A stretch of 64,000 nucleotides of DNA, taken from positions 5,339,352 to 5,403,351 of the forward strand of contig OY282376.1 of NCBI GenBank assembly GCA_958295845.1. The letters are read 5' to 3'. The position numbers and the translations under genes are program-made. Source of the stretch: Caldilineaceae bacterium (GTDB lineage Bacteria > Chloroflexota > Anaerolineae > Caldilineales > Caldilineaceae). The notes under the pieces were generated by a model. That model did not search any database. It was not told the origin of the DNA and was given only the letters and a program-made list of their open reading frames with translations. Of this stretch, positions 62,317-64,000 are shown one piece after another; positions within the stretch are counted from its first letter, which is position 1; each line of letters starts with the position of its first letter.

Positions 62317-62393
62317 GGAGGCAGACCGGCGGGACCGGCCCGCTTGGGGTCGGGGACTGACTTTAGCTGCGTCGTTACCCAGAAACTGACAAC

Positions 62394-63305
62394 TTACGAA
62401 GCGTAGCCGTCCCGGTTTTGCTTGCGCCAGTCCGGCAGATAGCCGCGCTCGCTGGCGAAGCCGTAGGAGGGGCCGATCTGGCTGGGGTGGGACCAGGGCC
62501 AGGCCTGGCCGCCGATGATGCGGTAGTCGTCGCCCTTGCCGCAAAGCCAGTAAAACATGTGGCCGACGTAGCGCGCCTGGTCGTGGCCGCCGTAGTAGGC
62601 GCGCTGAAAGTCGAAGTCGGATTCTGTGATCCAGTCTCTCTGGGGTGGGACGGTGCGCCAGTAGTTGTATTTGAGCATGTGGCGCGTGCCCGTGGCGGTG
62701 GAGAGGCCGCGACGGTGGAGGATGCTGTGGTGGTGAATGCCGATGGTGCCGGCGGGGCCGTCGGCAAAGACGCCGCCCTCGTCGTTGGGGCGCTTGGTGG
62801 GCATGATGTGGGAGCCGGGCACCAGCTCGGTCGGGCCGAGTTCGACGGGGGTGTCCTGGGGGAAGTAGAAGACCTCGACAAAGTTGAGCTCGGGGCCGAA
62901 GATGTGGTCGGCGTCGTTATGCCAGTGCTGCGCCGGCATGGGGCATTCGACACGGTGGAGGCTGGCGAGGACGGGCAGACCGACGTTGCGGCCCAGCAAC
63001 GAGCGCATGATGCCGACCACCTGTGGATTGAGCAGGACGTGCTCAACGAACCAGTCCTCGAGGAAGATGGTGCTGGGCGCGTGGGAAAAGCGGATCTGTT
63101 CGAGGTCGGCCTCTGTCATGCCGTCGGGGATGTAGCTGGGGTTGGCGGGGATGTTGCCTTCGAGATAGTCGCAGGTGCGGCGGTTGATCTCCTCCGGCAC
63201 GACGCCCCGCAGCAGCAGATGGCCCTCGCGGCAGAATTCGAGCACCTGCGAGTCGGTCAGGGTCGGTTCACCGTCGAAGGTGTGATTGGCTTTGTCGTGG
63301 ATCAT
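62394..63305 (-). CDS. Phytanoyl-CoA dioxygenase (PhyH) family protein
   Basis: 303 residues. PTLTDSQVLEFCREGHLLLRG is the usual N-terminus. The iron site is His-x-Asp in AQHWHNDADHIFG (about residue 125) with the distal His in SILHRRGLS and the 2-oxoglutarate Arg in RHMLKYNYWR. C-terminus ends DWRKQNRDGYAS. About 85 per cent identical at the protein level (by eye) to the next upstream gene, from which it is separated by 8 bases, so a tandem duplicate. Its 3' end also exists as a fragment at 49.3 kb. Confidence 0.92.
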   Translation of the reverse strand: MIHDKANHTFDGEPTLTDSQVLEFCREGHLLLRGVVPEEINRRTCDYLEGNIPANPSYIPDGMTEADLEQIRFSHAPSTIFLEDWFVEHVLLNPQVVGIMRSLLGRNVGLPVLASLHRVECPMPAQHWHNDADHIFGPELNFVEVFYFPQDTPVELGPTELVPGSHIMPTKRPNDEGGVFADGPAGTIGIHHHSILHRRGLSTATGTRHMLKYNYWRTVPPQRDWITESDFDFQRAYYGGHDQARYVGHMFYWLCGKGDDYRIIGGQAWPWSHPSQIGPSYGFASERGYLPDWRKQNRDGYAS

Positions 63306-63313
63306 TGCGTTGC

Positions 63314-64000
63314 TCAGACCGCGTAGCCGTCCTGGTTATGTTTGCGCCAGTCGGGTTGGTAGCCGCGCTCGCTGCCAAAGCCGTAGGAGGGACCGATCTG
63401 ATTGGGGCTGGTCCACGGCCAGGCCTGACCGCCGATGATGCGGTATTCGTCGCCCTTGCCGCTGAGCCAGTAAAACATGTGCGCCACGTAACGGGCCTGG
63501 TTGTGGCCGCCGTAGTAGGCGCCCTGAAGGTCGAACTCCGGCTCAATGATCCAGTCGCGCTGCGGGGGCGTGGTGCGCCAGTAGTTGTACTTGAGCATGT
63601 GGCGCGTGCCCTTGGCGGTGGAGACGCCGCGGCGGTGCAGGATGCTCTGGTGGTGGATACCGATGGTGCCGGCGGGGCCGTCGGCGAAGACGCCGCCCTC
63701 GTCGTTGGGCCGCTTGGTGGGCATGATGTGGGTGCCGGGCACCAGCTCGGTGGGGCCGAGTTCGACGGGGGTATCCTGGGGGAAGTAGAAGACCTCGACA
63801 AAGTTGAGCTCGGGGCCGAAGACGTGGTCGGCGTCGTGATGCCAGCCCTGGGACGGCATGGGGCACTCGACATGGTGATGGCTGGTCAGGATGGGCAGGC
63901 CGAAGTTGCGGCCCAGCAGCGAACGCATGACGCCGACCACATGTGGATTGAGCATCACATGCTCAACGAACCAGTCTTCGAGGAGGATGGTGCTCGGCTC
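63314..64000 (-). CDS. Phytanoyl-CoA dioxygenase (PhyH) family protein (5' end outside window)
   Basis: 229 residues visible, frame open at the window edge (EPSTILLEDWFVEHVMLN at the left end of the readable part). Metal site HHDADHVFG and SILHRRGVS, Arg in RHMLKYNYWR, end WRKHNQDGYAV. Tandem paralogue of the gene at 62.4 kb; differences are scattered, so the duplication is not very recent. Missing about 75 N-terminal residues. Likely in one transcript with the next gene. Confidence 0.92.
   Translation of the reverse strand, partial: EPSTILLEDWFVEHVMLNPHVVGVMRSLLGRNFGLPILTSHHHVECPMPSQGWHHDADHVFGPELNFVEVFYFPQDTPVELGPTELVPGTHIMPTKRPNDEGGVFADGPAGTIGIHHQSILHRRGVSTAKGTRHMLKYNYWRTTPPQRDWIIEPEFDLQGAYYGGHNQARYVAHMFYWLSGKGDEYRIIGGQAWPWTSPNQIGPSYGFGSERGYQPDWRKHNQDGYAV

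Noticed and set aside
62418..63326. 302-codon plus-strand frame
   Set aside because: Exact antisense of the PhyH gene; composition artefact.

Overview
The window looks like a chromosomal stretch from a heterotrophic bacterium, most likely a Chloroflexota (Anaerolineae/Caldilineales-like) genome. This is an inference from the gene mix: lipoprotein-type sugar-binding proteins with Chloroflexi-style signal sequences, many Gfo/Idh/MocA dehydrogenases, several phytanoyl-CoA dioxygenase (PhyH) paralogues, an excalibur-domain nuclease, and many dispersed non-coding repeats. There are no rRNA or tRNA genes and no CRISPR array that I can see.

Layout. 1-622: 5' part of an LplB-type sugar permease. 0.6-1.5 kb: repeats. 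1.5-2.5 kb: a D-2-hydroxyacid dehydrogenase. 3.0-5.2 kb: an AT-richer accessory island (TIGR04255 protein, small partner, DUF7689 protein, unknown). 5.9-6.7 kb: an AbiEi antitoxin with a truncated AbiEii toxin. 7.4-16.5 kb: a carbohydrate operon (binding protein, two permeases, alpha-glucuronidase-like enzyme, GH127 arabinofuranosidase, zinc-type dehydrogenase), interrupted by a DUF4037 relic. 16.9-19.4 kb: two PhyH genes around an IS3-family relic and a permease relic. 19.7-24.8 kb: an enolase-superfamily enzyme, a MetE-like protein, an AAA15 ATPase/Toprim-like pair and an HpcH aldolase. 24.9-26.6 kb: a PIN/ImmA-type toxin-antitoxin-like pair. 26.7-30.3 kb: three Gfo/Idh/MocA genes and a DUF2283 gene. 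30.5-31.8 kb: a HEPN/Toprim-type protein. 32.1-37.2 kb: a GH43/32-like beta-propeller and a second sugar ABC transporter. 37.6-42.8 kb: a secreted HNH/excalibur nuclease, dGTPase, a lipoprotein and scrambled duplicates of the excalibur tail around an unknown ORF. 43.1-44.9 kb: small hypotheticals and a methyltransferase. 45.3-48.5 kb: an IclR regulator and a GH116-like glucosidase. 49.3-49.5 kb: a broken PhyH copy. 49.9-62.3 kb: a long one-direction catabolic cluster (Gfo/Idh/MocA, FAH hydrolase, RuvC-fold protein, third ABC transporter, Asp/Glu racemase-like enzyme, Gfo/Idh/MocA, creatinase-like M24 protein, Rieske oxygenase, MDR dehydrogenase). 62.4-64.0 kb: two tandem PhyH paralogues, the second running off the window.

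How it fits together. The catabolic genes describe uptake of oligosaccharides or modified sugars by CUT1-type ABC systems (no ATPase gene is present, so a shared MsmK/UgpC-type ATPase elsewhere is presumed), cleavage by glycosidases, and oxidation, dehydration or retro-aldol steps. Between them sit small defence-like or toxin-antitoxin modules, some decayed, and insertion or duplication scars, which suggests a plastic region. The least explained items are the RuvC-fold protein with a degenerate active site inside the catabolic operon, the TIGR04255/DUF7689 island, the AAA15/Toprim-like pair, and the excalibur-tail triplication.
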